This document shows, in pieces, positions 41,901 through 51,100 of a DNA stretch of 64,000 nt. Numbering within the stretch: the stretch's first letter is position 1; each line of letters starts with the position of its first letter. Source of the DNA: Saprospira sp. CCB-QB6 (GTDB lineage: Bacteria; Bacteroidota; Bacteroidia; Chitinophagales; Saprospiraceae); the NCBI RefSeq assembly GCF_028464065.1, contig NZ_CP116808.1, positions 2,621,501 to 2,685,500 of the forward strand, written 5' to 3'. Under the pieces are notes generated by a model that searched no databases, had not been told where the DNA came from, and saw only the letters and a program-made list of their open reading frames with translations. Position numbers and translations under genes: made by a program.

Positions 41901-42096
41901 CTTTGTTCTTTTTTTTGTTTAGTTTGATCGTATTGCTGACCAAGAGTTGTTCCTCATAGACTCTTCTTTTTTTGTGTTTGGGGTTGGAGTGGGCGCGGAG
42001 GTACTTGCGATTTTGGCAGCTATGTTGGCCCAGCGCAAGGAGAATAAAAAGAGGGAGGAGGAGGCCGAGGGGCCAAGAGCGAAGAAAGGGAGCCAT
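38962..42096 (-). CDS. BamA/TamA family outer membrane protein, TamL-like lipoprotein
   Basis: A 1,044-residue Omp85-superfamily protein. The signal peptide ends LLALGQHSC (Cys27), so a lipidated N-terminus is likely. After a basic segment come POTRA-like alpha-beta modules (about 190-560). The N-terminal segment around residue 90 (TLRQKPNRKILFSYPFLWIH) is what I associate with the Bacteroidota translocation and assembly lipoprotein TamL. The C-terminal 400 residues are a bacterial surface antigen barrel with RQFYLGGPNSMRGWNMRYLG, the conserved barrel-lid motif, and it ends in a beta-signal-like aromatic strand. Role in outer-membrane assembly is by family. No tamB is visible in the window. 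It is divergent from the TrmH gene. Confidence 0.88.
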   Translation of the reverse strand: MAPFLRSWPLGLLLPLFILLALGQHSCQNRKYLRAHSNPKHKKRRVYEEQLLVSNTIKLNKKKNKERADGALLCADSILVPPQSYELSADQQELFAYDLFYTLRQKPNRKILFSYPFLWIHNRAKEKRIKYVYDPNYRHLNEKGQWEKGGIRPDSLNFAKTPDSSYFKDNRWRKFLRNKVGEAPSIFDSAEAKYAALSMQNYLIQQGFLDAKVGYQVEYDHYKAKVNYYYSTGRPLIIDTVIFESQDPQIHKILQQSKEKSKLKAGSPLAKSAFLEEKTRLTYAIRNQGYQEFNWNFIAFEADTVNADTLDFKGRPSQSPRANIYVNVLPPSDSSLHQQYNIHNVFIVLDEPRLEIHKSSRRYQMDSSYVVLRPPNKGHRQLYRTELYEGDSLNYWTLFGQGEENLLARISNQKNKSILVLAGGKFPYVLRLSPKEKAPKNAQWAQIEQISRSELKISFPKKQLKKKKSFYQDRIKQEFYAQNPLNNKIYKLSLRPYRQRFIRKSYQEVEKISPTDIHIHTILRKPAKTAETDSIKAAKEIAKRKKQNFIIKDAAISRNVQLTNGSLYNFDAGKESIDRISDLNVFNFPRLEYVPSKSGNPNELDAYVFMQKAPKLQLGTDLEVNTGSNNLGAAINLSARNRNIFKGGESFAFNVESGIDFQIRNRDSVLNTTEGFLSWVNLLDISTGFELKFPRMLGFRNWTLGVDKPNSKINLNYNYLQQASDFRISSFDASFSYNWQKGKNQSFSWSPLQINLTLEPQLDATFSDRLAESNLGLWLSLQERYFIPASNFQYSRSNIRLGKNQVGYFRALLELTGSSVWLFDQINSNNDIQFFGIPYTQYGKVDLDLGHNWRIAKKYSLASRLMLGAALPYANSNRVPFSRQFYLGGPNSMRGWNMRYLGPGRIRAEPGAEFQLGDIRLEINTEFRFMLNSWIGGAIFADAGNVWLMKGIQRDFAGYPYSPEENGAISWNFWQELALDAGLGIRLDMSFFILRLDLAMQVRNPAGFDITDENDQIQRYGPDGQPVYWKWGRLNWVLAVGQPF

Positions 42097-42212
42097 ATTT
42101 TTGGATAGATTGCGGCGTTTTTTTTTGTAGATTGTGGCCTTTGCTTTTGGGCGGATAAAGATACATCTTTTGTAGCACTCATTTAACCGTTTAGCGGCCC
42201 GGAGGGCCGAAC

Positions 42213-42331
42213 GGCCTAGCGATGTGCAGCAGTGGCCCGCAGGGCCAGACCGAGCGGGCGCAGCCTGCGAAGGGCCGAGCGAAGAGCGAGCTGCGCAACG
42301 TAGCGCCTGCCGAAGGCAGGAGGCCCCAAAA
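42213..42331 (-). repeat. Family E repeat, type B, reverse (E16)
   Basis: Starts GGCCTAGCGATGTGCAGC and ends GGAGGCCCCAAAA. Variable modules are GCGGGC-GCA-GCCTGC (imperfect) and CCTGCC-GAA-GGCAGG. With E17 it fills the 346-base gap between divergent genes. Confidence 0.83.
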
Positions 42332-42430
42332 CAGCAGCGAGCTGCGCAAGGACAACAAGGCCTTTAGGCCGCAGTTCGACGACCGAAGGGAGTAACCGCC
42401 GACGAGCGTAGCGAGGCGGAGGCCCCAAAA
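42332..42430 (-). repeat. Truncated family E repeat in tandem with E16 (E17)
   Basis: Lacks the GGCCTAGCG end and begins at the inner GCGAGCTGCGC. It contains the TCGACGACCGAAGGGAGTAA module also present in E9, and ends GCGTAGCGAGGCGGAGGCCCCAAAAAA. It is the only direct tandem of family E copies in the window. Confidence 0.78.
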
Positions 42431-42442
42431 AATAAAAAATAT

Positions 42443-43201
42443 ATGAAAAGAATCAGTAAAAATGAGTTGAAGGCCATTAAGGGCTTGCAGCAGAAGAAAC
42501 AGCGAGATTTGCAAGAGCGTTTTGTGGTGGAGGGAGAAAAAATTGTGCGAGAATTGCTTTTGCAGGATCGTTTTGTGGTAGAGGGCTTGATGGGGATTGA
42601 AGAATATTGGGCCGAATTGCCTTTTGAGGAATGGGCGCAGGAGCCGGAGCAATATGGTTTGAGTGGGAAAGAATTGGAGCGGATGTCGGGCCTGACGCAG
42701 CCGAATAAGGTTTTGGCGGTAGTGGCCAAGCGAGAAATGCCTGCTATTGAGGGATTGGATCAGGGCTTGTCTTTGGTTTTGGATCGTTTGCGAAATCCGG
42801 GCAATTTGGGGACCATTATTCGCATGGCAGATTGGTTTGGGGTGAAGAATATTTTTTGCAGTCCAGACTGTGTTGATTTTTATAACCCCAAGGTGATTCA
42901 GGCCAGTATGGGAAGTTTTTTGCGGGTGAATGTACATTATGTAGATTTGAATCAGTTGTTTGAAGATTGGGCGGAGCTGCCGCGTTATGGGGCCTTGTTG
43001 GCTGGTGAAAATGTTTATGATACGCCTTTGAAAAAGGGGGCTTTCCTATTGATTGGAAATGAGAGCCAAGGTTTATCGGAGGAATTGCAGGCGCAATTGA
43101 CCCAGGCCTTGAGCATTCCGAGATTTGGAGAAGCCGAGTCCTTGAATGCGGCCGTAGCTACAGGAATATTATTAGGAGAATTTGCTGTTCGTCAGCTTTA
43201 A
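42443..43201 (+). CDS. TrmH (SpoU) family RNA 2'-O-methyltransferase
   Basis: A 252-residue SPOUT-class methyltransferase that would 2'-O-methylate rRNA or tRNA using S-adenosylmethionine. An N-terminal substrate-binding domain (residues 1-100, starting KNELKAIKGLQQKKQRDLQE) is followed by the knotted catalytic domain with the three SpoU motifs: NPGNLGTIIRMADWFG, FLLIGNESQGLS and FGEAESLNAAVATGILLGEF. Length fits the RlmB/TrmH-like group. The exact target cannot be read from sequence. The DUF819 gene starts 12 bases after its stop, so the two may be co-transcribed. Confidence 0.92.
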   Translation: MKRISKNELKAIKGLQQKKQRDLQERFVVEGEKIVRELLLQDRFVVEGLMGIEEYWAELPFEEWAQEPEQYGLSGKELERMSGLTQPNKVLAVVAKREMPAIEGLDQGLSLVLDRLRNPGNLGTIIRMADWFGVKNIFCSPDCVDFYNPKVIQASMGSFLRVNVHYVDLNQLFEDWAELPRYGALLAGENVYDTPLKKGAFLLIGNESQGLSEELQAQLTQALSIPRFGEAESLNAAVATGILLGEFAVRQL

Positions 43202-43213
43202 TGGAAAAGAAAA

Positions 43214-44614
43214 ATGGAACCGATATTTACGAATGAGGCCGTTGTTTTGGGCTTGTTGATTGTCGTTTTAGGCGCAGTCTTTTTTACCGAAAAGTTAGAG
43301 AGCAAGGGCTGGAAGCGTTTTTATACTTTTGTGCCTTCTTTGTTGCTTTGTTATTTTATTCCCGCGCTTTTGCATTATCCTTTGGGCTTGATTGCCCCGC
43401 ATTATTTTGAGCAAGAGAGCTTGGAAGCCGTATTGAAGGCGGCAGAAATTGCGCCTCCAGAGGGCTGGGGGAGTTGGACCTATGAAACGGTAAAAACTTG
43501 GTTGGAGGAAGAAACCAATTTGGATAAGTCGGCTTATATGGCCACGGCCAAGCACTCTAATTTATATTTTATGGCCTCTCGTTACCTCTTGCCCGTCAGC
43601 TTGATTTTACTCTGTTTGAGCATTGATATTAAGGGCTTGGTCAATTTGGGTCCCAAGGCTTTAATTATGTTTTTTGCAGCCAGTTTGGGGATCATTTTGG
43701 GTGGACCAGCGGCTTTGTTGCTCACAAGTTATGTTGCTCCAGGTTTGGTGAACATGACGCCCGACGAGCTTTGGCGAGGATTATCTACGGTGGCGGGGAG
43801 TTGGATTGGCGGCGGTGCCAACCAAACGGCTATGAAAGAGGTCTTTGAGGTGCCCGATAACATCTTTGCTGCCATGATTGTGGTGGATGTGATTGTGGCG
43901 AATATTTGGATGGGCTTTTTGCTTTATGGCGTCAAGATTTCGGATAAGGTAGACCGCTGGCTTAAGGCCGATTCTTCGGCTATCAAAGAGTTGGAAGAGC
44001 GGGTGAGCGATTACCGAATGAGTGTGGCCCAAATGCCAACCACCTACAGTCTCTTTATTATGGCGGCGGTGGGCTTTGGCGGCTTGGCCTTGGCACATGC
44101 TGGAGCCGATTGGATCGTTCCGCTATTGACCCCTTTTGAGGAAACACTGAATGAAATTGGCCTAAGTTCTTTGCTTTCAGGCTTTTTCTGGCTGATCGTT
44201 TTGGCCACCACTTACGGCTTGGTTCTCTCCTTTACGCCCGCCCGAAAACTAGAGGGTTTGGGCGCTAGCCGTTGGGGGTCTTTGTTCATTTATATTTTGG
44301 TGGCTACCATTGGTATGAAAATGAATTTGGGCGAAGTCATTAAAAATCTCGGTCTTTTTGCCATTGGCATTTGCTGGATGTTGGTGCATGTGGGCATTTT
44401 GCTTTTGGTCGCCAAATTGATTCGCGCTCCTTTCTTTTTTGTGGCCGTGGGGAGTCAGGCCAATGTTGGAGGGGCCGCTTCTGCCCCCATTGTGGCCTCT
44501 GCTTTTAGTCCCGCCTTGGCGCCTGTAGGCGTATTGATGGCCGTTTTGGGGTATGCTTTAGGCACCTATGGGGCCATTATTTGTGCCCTGATGATGCAGG
44601 CAATAGCCACCTAA
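43214..44614 (+). CDS. DUF819 family integral membrane protein
   Basis: A 466-residue inner-membrane protein with about ten to twelve hydrophobic helices. It starts with EAVVLGLLIVVLGAVFFTEK and has the glycine-rich segment STVAGSWIGGGANQTAMKEV that I associate with DUF819 proteins. A matching glycine-rich stretch in the second half (VGSQANVGGAASAPIVASAF) suggests an internal duplication like that of many secondary transporters. The two GG-rich loops are candidate substrate or ion sites (inference). Substrate unknown. A terminator follows 20 bases after the stop. Confidence 0.9.
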   Translation: MEPIFTNEAVVLGLLIVVLGAVFFTEKLESKGWKRFYTFVPSLLLCYFIPALLHYPLGLIAPHYFEQESLEAVLKAAEIAPPEGWGSWTYETVKTWLEEETNLDKSAYMATAKHSNLYFMASRYLLPVSLILLCLSIDIKGLVNLGPKALIMFFAASLGIILGGPAALLLTSYVAPGLVNMTPDELWRGLSTVAGSWIGGGANQTAMKEVFEVPDNIFAAMIVVDVIVANIWMGFLLYGVKISDKVDRWLKADSSAIKELEERVSDYRMSVAQMPTTYSLFIMAAVGFGGLALAHAGADWIVPLLTPFEETLNEIGLSSLLSGFFWLIVLATTYGLVLSFTPARKLEGLGASRWGSLFIYILVATIGMKMNLGEVIKNLGLFAIGICWMLVHVGILLLVAKLIRAPFFFVAVGSQANVGGAASAPIVASAFSPALAPVGVLMAVLGYALGTYGAIICALMMQAIAT

Positions 44615-44634
44615 GTTGCCTATTTAAGACAAGG

Positions 44635-44676
44635 AAAACCCTCTCAATCTGTATAGGATGGAGAGGGTTTTTGTTT
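44635..44676 (+). terminator. Intrinsic terminator after the DUF819 gene
   Basis: AAAACCCTCTC / GAGAGGGTTTT stem (11 bp) and TTTTTGTTTT. The final T-run leads into E18. Confidence 0.88.
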
Positions 44677-44795
44677 TGGGGCCTCCGCCTCGCTACGCTC
44701 GTCGGCGCTACGTTCCGCAGCTCGCTATTCGCTCGGCCCTGCGGCCTGACGGCCTTGGTCTGCGGCTGCGCCGCACTGCTGCACATCGCTAGGCC
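44674..44795 (+). repeat. Family E repeat, type B, forward (E18)
   Basis: Starts TTTTGGGGCCTCCGCC and ends CATCGCTAGGCC. Its first module CGCTACGCTCGTCGGCGC is the one seen inverted in E17 (CGACGAGCGTAGCG). Confidence 0.85.
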
Positions 44796-45027
44796 AAAAG
44801 AATAGCTTTGCCCAAGCGGTTTTTGAGGCGCTAAAACTAATAAGAGCATCAGGGATTTATAAAAAAGGAAAAGCCCAAACGTTAAAAGTAGAGAAAAAGC
44901 AAGGGAAAAAGCGGAGAAAAAATATACAAAATAGGCAAATGCTACGTTCTGAAGTTAAGCCAGCGTAAAGCAACTGCGAGCAAACTGTTAAGGTTTTTAT
45001 AAGCCCTGATTGAATGTTCGCTTAATT
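44796..45027. other. Gene-free upstream region of the giant adhesin
   Basis: About 230 AT-rich bases without a gene. I see no clear operator or structured RNA; the promoter at 45028 begins where it ends. Confidence 0.5.
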
Positions 45028-45060
45028 TTTGGGCCTATGCCCAAAGATCAACTACATTTG
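45028..45060 (+). promoter_or_regulatory. Bacteroidota promoter for the giant adhesin
   Basis: TTTG (45028-45031), 21 bases, TACATTTG (45053-45060): both boxes are exact. A leader of about 70 nt follows. An AT-rich hairpin (TGATTTTA / TAAAATCA, 45104-45122) lies just before the start codon. Confidence 0.75.
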
Positions 45061-45134
45061 GCCAAAATCGCAAAAAAAAAGTACAGAATCAGCCTTGGAA
45101 AACTGATTTTATTTTAAAATCAAAAGCAACTTAG

Positions 45135-48100
45135 ATGAGCTCCCCTTTACGATTAGTTTTTCGGTATTTTGCCGTTATTCTTCTCAGCCTGTTTTGTCTG
45201 CCACAGCTTTATGCTTCGCATGGAGTAGCCGTAGACTTAACCTATGAATGTATTGATCCTGCAATAGGGCAATATCAATTTACTTTGGTCTACTACCGAG
45301 ATTGTGATGGGATTACTCCCTCTGCCACCTCGCTTACTGTTTCAGGAGGAGCTGGTTGTGGAGTAAATAGTAACATTACGCTTAGTCAGGTTTCTGTAAC
45401 GGATCAATCACAGCTTTGTGACCCTAGTACTTCTAGCTGTAATGGTGGAAGTCAGCCAGGGGTAGAGCAATATATCTACCAAGGTGTCGCCACAATTGGT
45501 ACGGGTTGTTCTAATTTAGTCGTTAGCTTTAGTGAATGTTGTCGAACTTCGGCAATTACAAACTTAAGTAGTACAGGAACAACTTATGTAGAAACTGTAA
45601 TTAACTCGAATCACCCACAATGGGGGGCGCCTTGTAACAGCAGTCCTCAATTTGGACGAATTCCAGTATTGTATACTTGTGCTGGACAGCCTGCTTTTTA
45701 TAGCCATGATGCCCAAGATCCCGATGGAGACTCTTTGGTGTTTTCTATTTCTGAGCCTTTGGATGGAGCTAGCAGTAGTATTGCCTATAGTGCTGGTTTT
45801 TCTTCTACAGAGCCTTTTTGTACAAATAATACCTTTACTTTAGATCAAAGTACAGGACAGATTGCATTTACGCCTTGTGCCAACCAATCACAGTATGCTG
45901 TGGTTGGATTTACTATTGAAGAGTATCGCAATGGAACGTTGATCAATACAACGAGAAGAGAAGTTGTTATCGTAGTATTGAATAACTGTACAAATACCTC
46001 TTCTCAGGTAGATAGTTTTACTGTGAACCAAGGGGTGTTGGATACTACAGGTTTAGTTGCCGCTATCAATGTTTGTGGTGGAAACCAATTAGACCTCTGT
46101 CTTAATGTTTCGGACCCAGATGTTGTTGATTCTTTGTCAATTAGCTCTAATGTTGGAAGCATAATTCCTGGTGCAACTTATACTGTTACCTACCCTACCG
46201 CCAACTTTAATGAGGCGATAGTGTGTTTTACTATTCCAACAGATAGTGTTGCCACAGGATCTTATACCTTTGTTACTTTTATAGAAGATAATGCCTGTCC
46301 TATTTCAGCTCAGCAGGCTATATCTTACCGATTAGATTTGGAGAACCTGCAATTAGAGCTCAGTAAGGAGTTTATTTGCCCCAATAGTATAGATACAATT
46401 GGATTAGAGGCAATTGGTTTTGGTGGCGCATCGGCTCCAGGGACTTATTCTTGGTCTCCAGCTGCGCTCTTTGATAACCCCAACGTCTATAATCCGACTG
46501 CTTATGTTTTAGATACAGTGGATCTCATTTGTACTTATACAGATGGTTCATGTGTACAGCATGATACCGTAGAAGTTAGTGCACCTTTTCCAGCTGTAAT
46601 CAATCCGATTCCTGATGTAACGGTTTGTAATGGAAACTCTGCACAAGTATTTGCTTCTGTTCAGCCTGGCCCTGGGCCACAATCTTTTACACTTAGTGGA
46701 ACAGCAACCATTCAGCCTGACTCGATTTTAGATATTCCTATTAACACTTCTGGAATTGCTCCTGTAGATATCCTATCTACTTCTATTCAGTCTGTTTGTT
46801 TAGATATGAGTTGTGGAAATGGTTTTATAAGAGATCTTAATCTCTTTCTCATTTCTCCTACAGGCTGTGTTCTTCCTTTGATGAATGGTCAGGGAGGGAT
46901 TAACGATAAGGCATTAGCAGGGGTTTGCTTTACACCAGATGCTACTCAAGCTATTACTGCTTACAACACGCCCTTCTCAAATATTCCTGATAACTCTAGC
47001 TTTATTCCTGTAGGAGCCAATGGATTTGGTGGATTGAATGGCTGTGCGGCTAATGGACAGTGGGTGTTGCGGATTCAGCATAACCTTGCCCCTAGTTTAG
47101 GTGGAGTACCTTGTACTGTAACTAATTGGAGCATTACCTTCAATGACCAATCTGCAGCTAGTTTCTATTGGTCACCTAACTATAATATTAGCTGTACAAA
47201 TTGTGATAGCAGTATTATTTCACCAACTGTAGATACACAATATCAGGTTATCGCTCAGAATACCTTTGGATGTAGTGATACGACTAGCTTTAATGCAATA
47301 ATTGATACTGCTTATCCAGCACCTATCATTGTTTGTGATTCTGTTACAGCTACTGATGTATATTTTTCTTGGCAGCCTATTTTTGGCTCAGGTGGATATA
47401 GCATCAGTGTAAATGGAGGGCCAGCTTTTACACAGGCAGTTACTAATACAACTTATTCTGTGGGTGGCCTTACCCCAGGACAATGTGTAGATTTGACTAT
47501 CTATGCACTTTCTGGAGGAAGCTGCGCTGATGGACCTTCTACAACCCATTCTTGTTGTGCTTCGGGTTGTATTAACCCAATTACCTCTAGTACGCCCGCA
47601 AGTTGTAATGGCGCTTCAGATGGTACAGCTACAGTAGCTTTGACCTTTGCTACACCTCCTATTGTTTATCAGTGGGATGCTGCTGCTGCTAATCAAACAA
47701 CATCAACAGCTACAAACTTAGCGGCGGGAAGCTACTCGGTAACTATTTCAGAAGGTACGGGTTGTACAGCTACCGCAACAGTAGTTGTCTCAGAGCCTAC
47801 GGTTTTGCAAGTGACAAATGCAGTTAGTTCTAACTATAATGGTCAAGATGTTTCTTGTGCTACTGCCTCAGATGGAGAGGCCACCGCTACAGTTAATGGA
47901 GGTACAGCCCCTTACACTTATGTTTGGTCCAATGGTCAAGTATCGTCAACTGTTACTAACCTTACTGCGGGCATAGCTTGTTGTTTGACAGTAACAGATA
48001 ATAATGGATGTACAGCTACAGATTGTATTACGCTTACAGCTCCCACACCAATTAGCGCAACAACTACAACAACAGATGTAAATTGTTTTGGTGGTGCTGA

Positions 48101-51100
48101 TGGTACAGCCTCGGTAACAGCAATAGGAGGAACCGTTGCTGTAGATTATAGTTATAGCTGGAGCACTTCTCCAATGCAAACTACAGCTACTGCCACGGGC
48201 TTAGCAGCAGGAACTTATACCGTAACCATTACAGATGATAATGGTTGTAGCATAACAGAAACCGCTACAGTTATAGAACCAACAGCTACTGTAACAGCTA
48301 CTGCTGGAGTAATTTCAAATTATAATGGCCAAGATATCAGTTGTGCAGGTAGCTGCGATGGAGAAGCAGAAGTATTTCCTACAGGGGGGACACCTGCTAC
48401 TACGGGATATTTATACCTATGGCCTAATGGTCAAACAACGGCTATTGCAACGAACTTATGTGTAGGTACTTATAGTGTAACGGTAACAGATAGCTTAGGC
48501 TGCTCTGCTGTTACTTCTGTAACACTAACAGAACCTATCTCATTGCAATCTAATATGCAAAGTAGTACAGATGTAAGCTGTAATACAGGATCTGATGGTA
48601 CTGCTACTGTAGCAGTAACAAATGGTACCGCTCCTTATACTTATAACTGGAGTGATATTTTGGGACAGGCTACAGCTACAGCAACAAACCTTAGTGCAGG
48701 TCAATATTTTGTAACAATTACTGATATCAATGGCTGCCAAACGTTAGACTCTGTAGTTATTGGTGAACCTACTGCGGTAAGTGTTTCTTTGGCGGTAAAC
48801 TCAAACTACAATGGTCAAGATGTAAGTTGTAATGGAAGTAGTAATGGAGAAGTTATTGCCACAGCTGCAGGAGGTACTAGTGGTTATACATATTTATGGG
48901 ATGCCAATACTGGAAATCAAACTACAGCCGCAGTTACTGGCTTATCGGCAAATACGCCCTATTGTGTAACAGTTACTGATGCAAATGGCTGTACAACTAC
49001 AGATTGTATTACACTTACTGAGCCTACAGCTTTAACAGGCACAACAACTACTACCGATGCGCTTTGTTTTGGTGGAGCTGATGGTACTGCTACTGTGGTA
49101 TTAGCAGATGGAACGGCTCCTTATACTTATTTATGGAGTGACGCAAGTGCTCAAACTACACAGACTGCTACTGGCTTAGCAGCAGGGAGTTATAGTGTGA
49201 CTTGTGAAGATATAAATGGTTGCCAAATTGTTCTTACAGCTATAGTAGGAGAACCTGCTACTGCAGTTAGTGCAACTACAACTACTACCGATGCGCTTTG
49301 TTTTGGTAGTGCTGATGGAACAGTTACAGTTTTGCCTGTGGGAGGAACAGCTCCTTACACTTATTTATGGGATGCAACTACTGGAGGCCAAACTACACAA
49401 ACGGCTATTGGTCTAGCTACTGGAACTTATTGTGTGACAGTAACTGATGCACATGGTTGTACATTTACAATTTGTGAGACAGTAGCAGATGGGATTGCTA
49501 TCCAGTTAGCTACGACAACAACAGCAGCTCTTTGCTTTGGCAGTGCAGATGGTAGTGCGACAGTAACTGCAACTGGAGGAGCCTCTGGCTACAGCTATCT
49601 TTGGTCTACAGCTGCATCGAGTCAAATTACAGCAACAGCTACTGGCTTAGTAGCAGGTTCTTATGATGTGACCGTGACAGACGCCAACGGTTGCGCTGTG
49701 GATACAACTGTGGTTGTAAATGAGCCTACTGCGTTGACAAATCCCACATTCAATAGTACAACAATTAGCTGTAATGGCTTGACCGATGGAACAGCAACAG
49801 TTAGTACTACAGGAGGTACTCAACCTTATACATACCTTTGGGATAATGGACAGACGACACAAACAGCAACAGGTCTAGCTTCAGGTATGGAGTCCGTAAC
49901 TATTACAGACGCTAATGGCTGTTTTATTATTGATAGTGTAAATATTACTGAACCAACGCCAATTGTTTCTACTCTAGTAGCTGATTCGATCAGCTGTTAT
50001 GGACTTAACAATGGACAGATTACAGCAACAACAACGGGTGGTCAACCCCCTTATACATACAACTGGTCTAATAGCCAATCAGGCTTCCAAATCAGTAACT
50101 TGTTAACAGGCCCTTATGATGTGACAGTAACTGATGCTAATGGTTGCTCAGTAACTTTAAGTGCCTTTGTTGGTGAACCTGCTTCGGCTGTTGTGGTAAA
50201 TATCATTAACCCTGTGAATCCTATTTGCGCAGGAGATAGTGATGGAGAAATGACAGCAGATGCGTTGGGGGGAACGCCCAACTACACTTTTGTCTGGTCT
50301 GATGGACAAACTACTGCTACTGCAGATGGTTTGGCACCAGATACATACGCTGTAACTGCTACAGATGCTAGAGGTTGTATGGCTTCTGCTTCAGCTACTA
50401 TTACAGCACCATCTCCAATCGTACTCAACGTCCAACAATACTCTAATTACAATGGAGCAGCGATTAGCTGTCCAGGAGCCTCGGATGGAGCGGCACAGGT
50501 GACGGCCAGTGGAGGCGTATCGCCTTATGTATATGCATGGTCTGGTCCACAGGCGCAGAATGGTACGCTTGCGACGAACTTGGCGGCAGGGACTTATGCG
50601 GTAACGGTGACGGATGCCTCTGGCTGTACGGCAATAGATAGTATTAGTTTGGCGGATCCTGTACCTTTGGATGCGACAATCCAGCAGGTGAATGTCTTTT
50701 GTGCCAATGATTGTGATGGACAGATTATCGCTACGGCCGTATCTGGCACAGGAACGCTAGGTGTTAATGGCTATGAATACCGAATATTAGGTCCTGGTCA
50801 AACGGGTAATGTATTCAGTAGCAATAATAACTTTACGGGCCTTTGTGCAGGGACTTACACGGTAGAGGTTCGTGATGGGAATAACTGTGTGTTGCCTGTA
50901 TCGGTAACGATTACGGAGCCAACAGCCATACAGTTGAGTCTGAGTGATACAGATGTGTCTTGTTCAGGAGGTAGCGATGGAACGGCTACGGTAAGTGCAA
51001 CAGGCGGAACGGCTCCATATAGCTACAACTGGGATAATGGGATGACTGCTGCGACGATTACAGGCCTATTGGCGGGTACTTATGAAGTGACGGTAACGGA

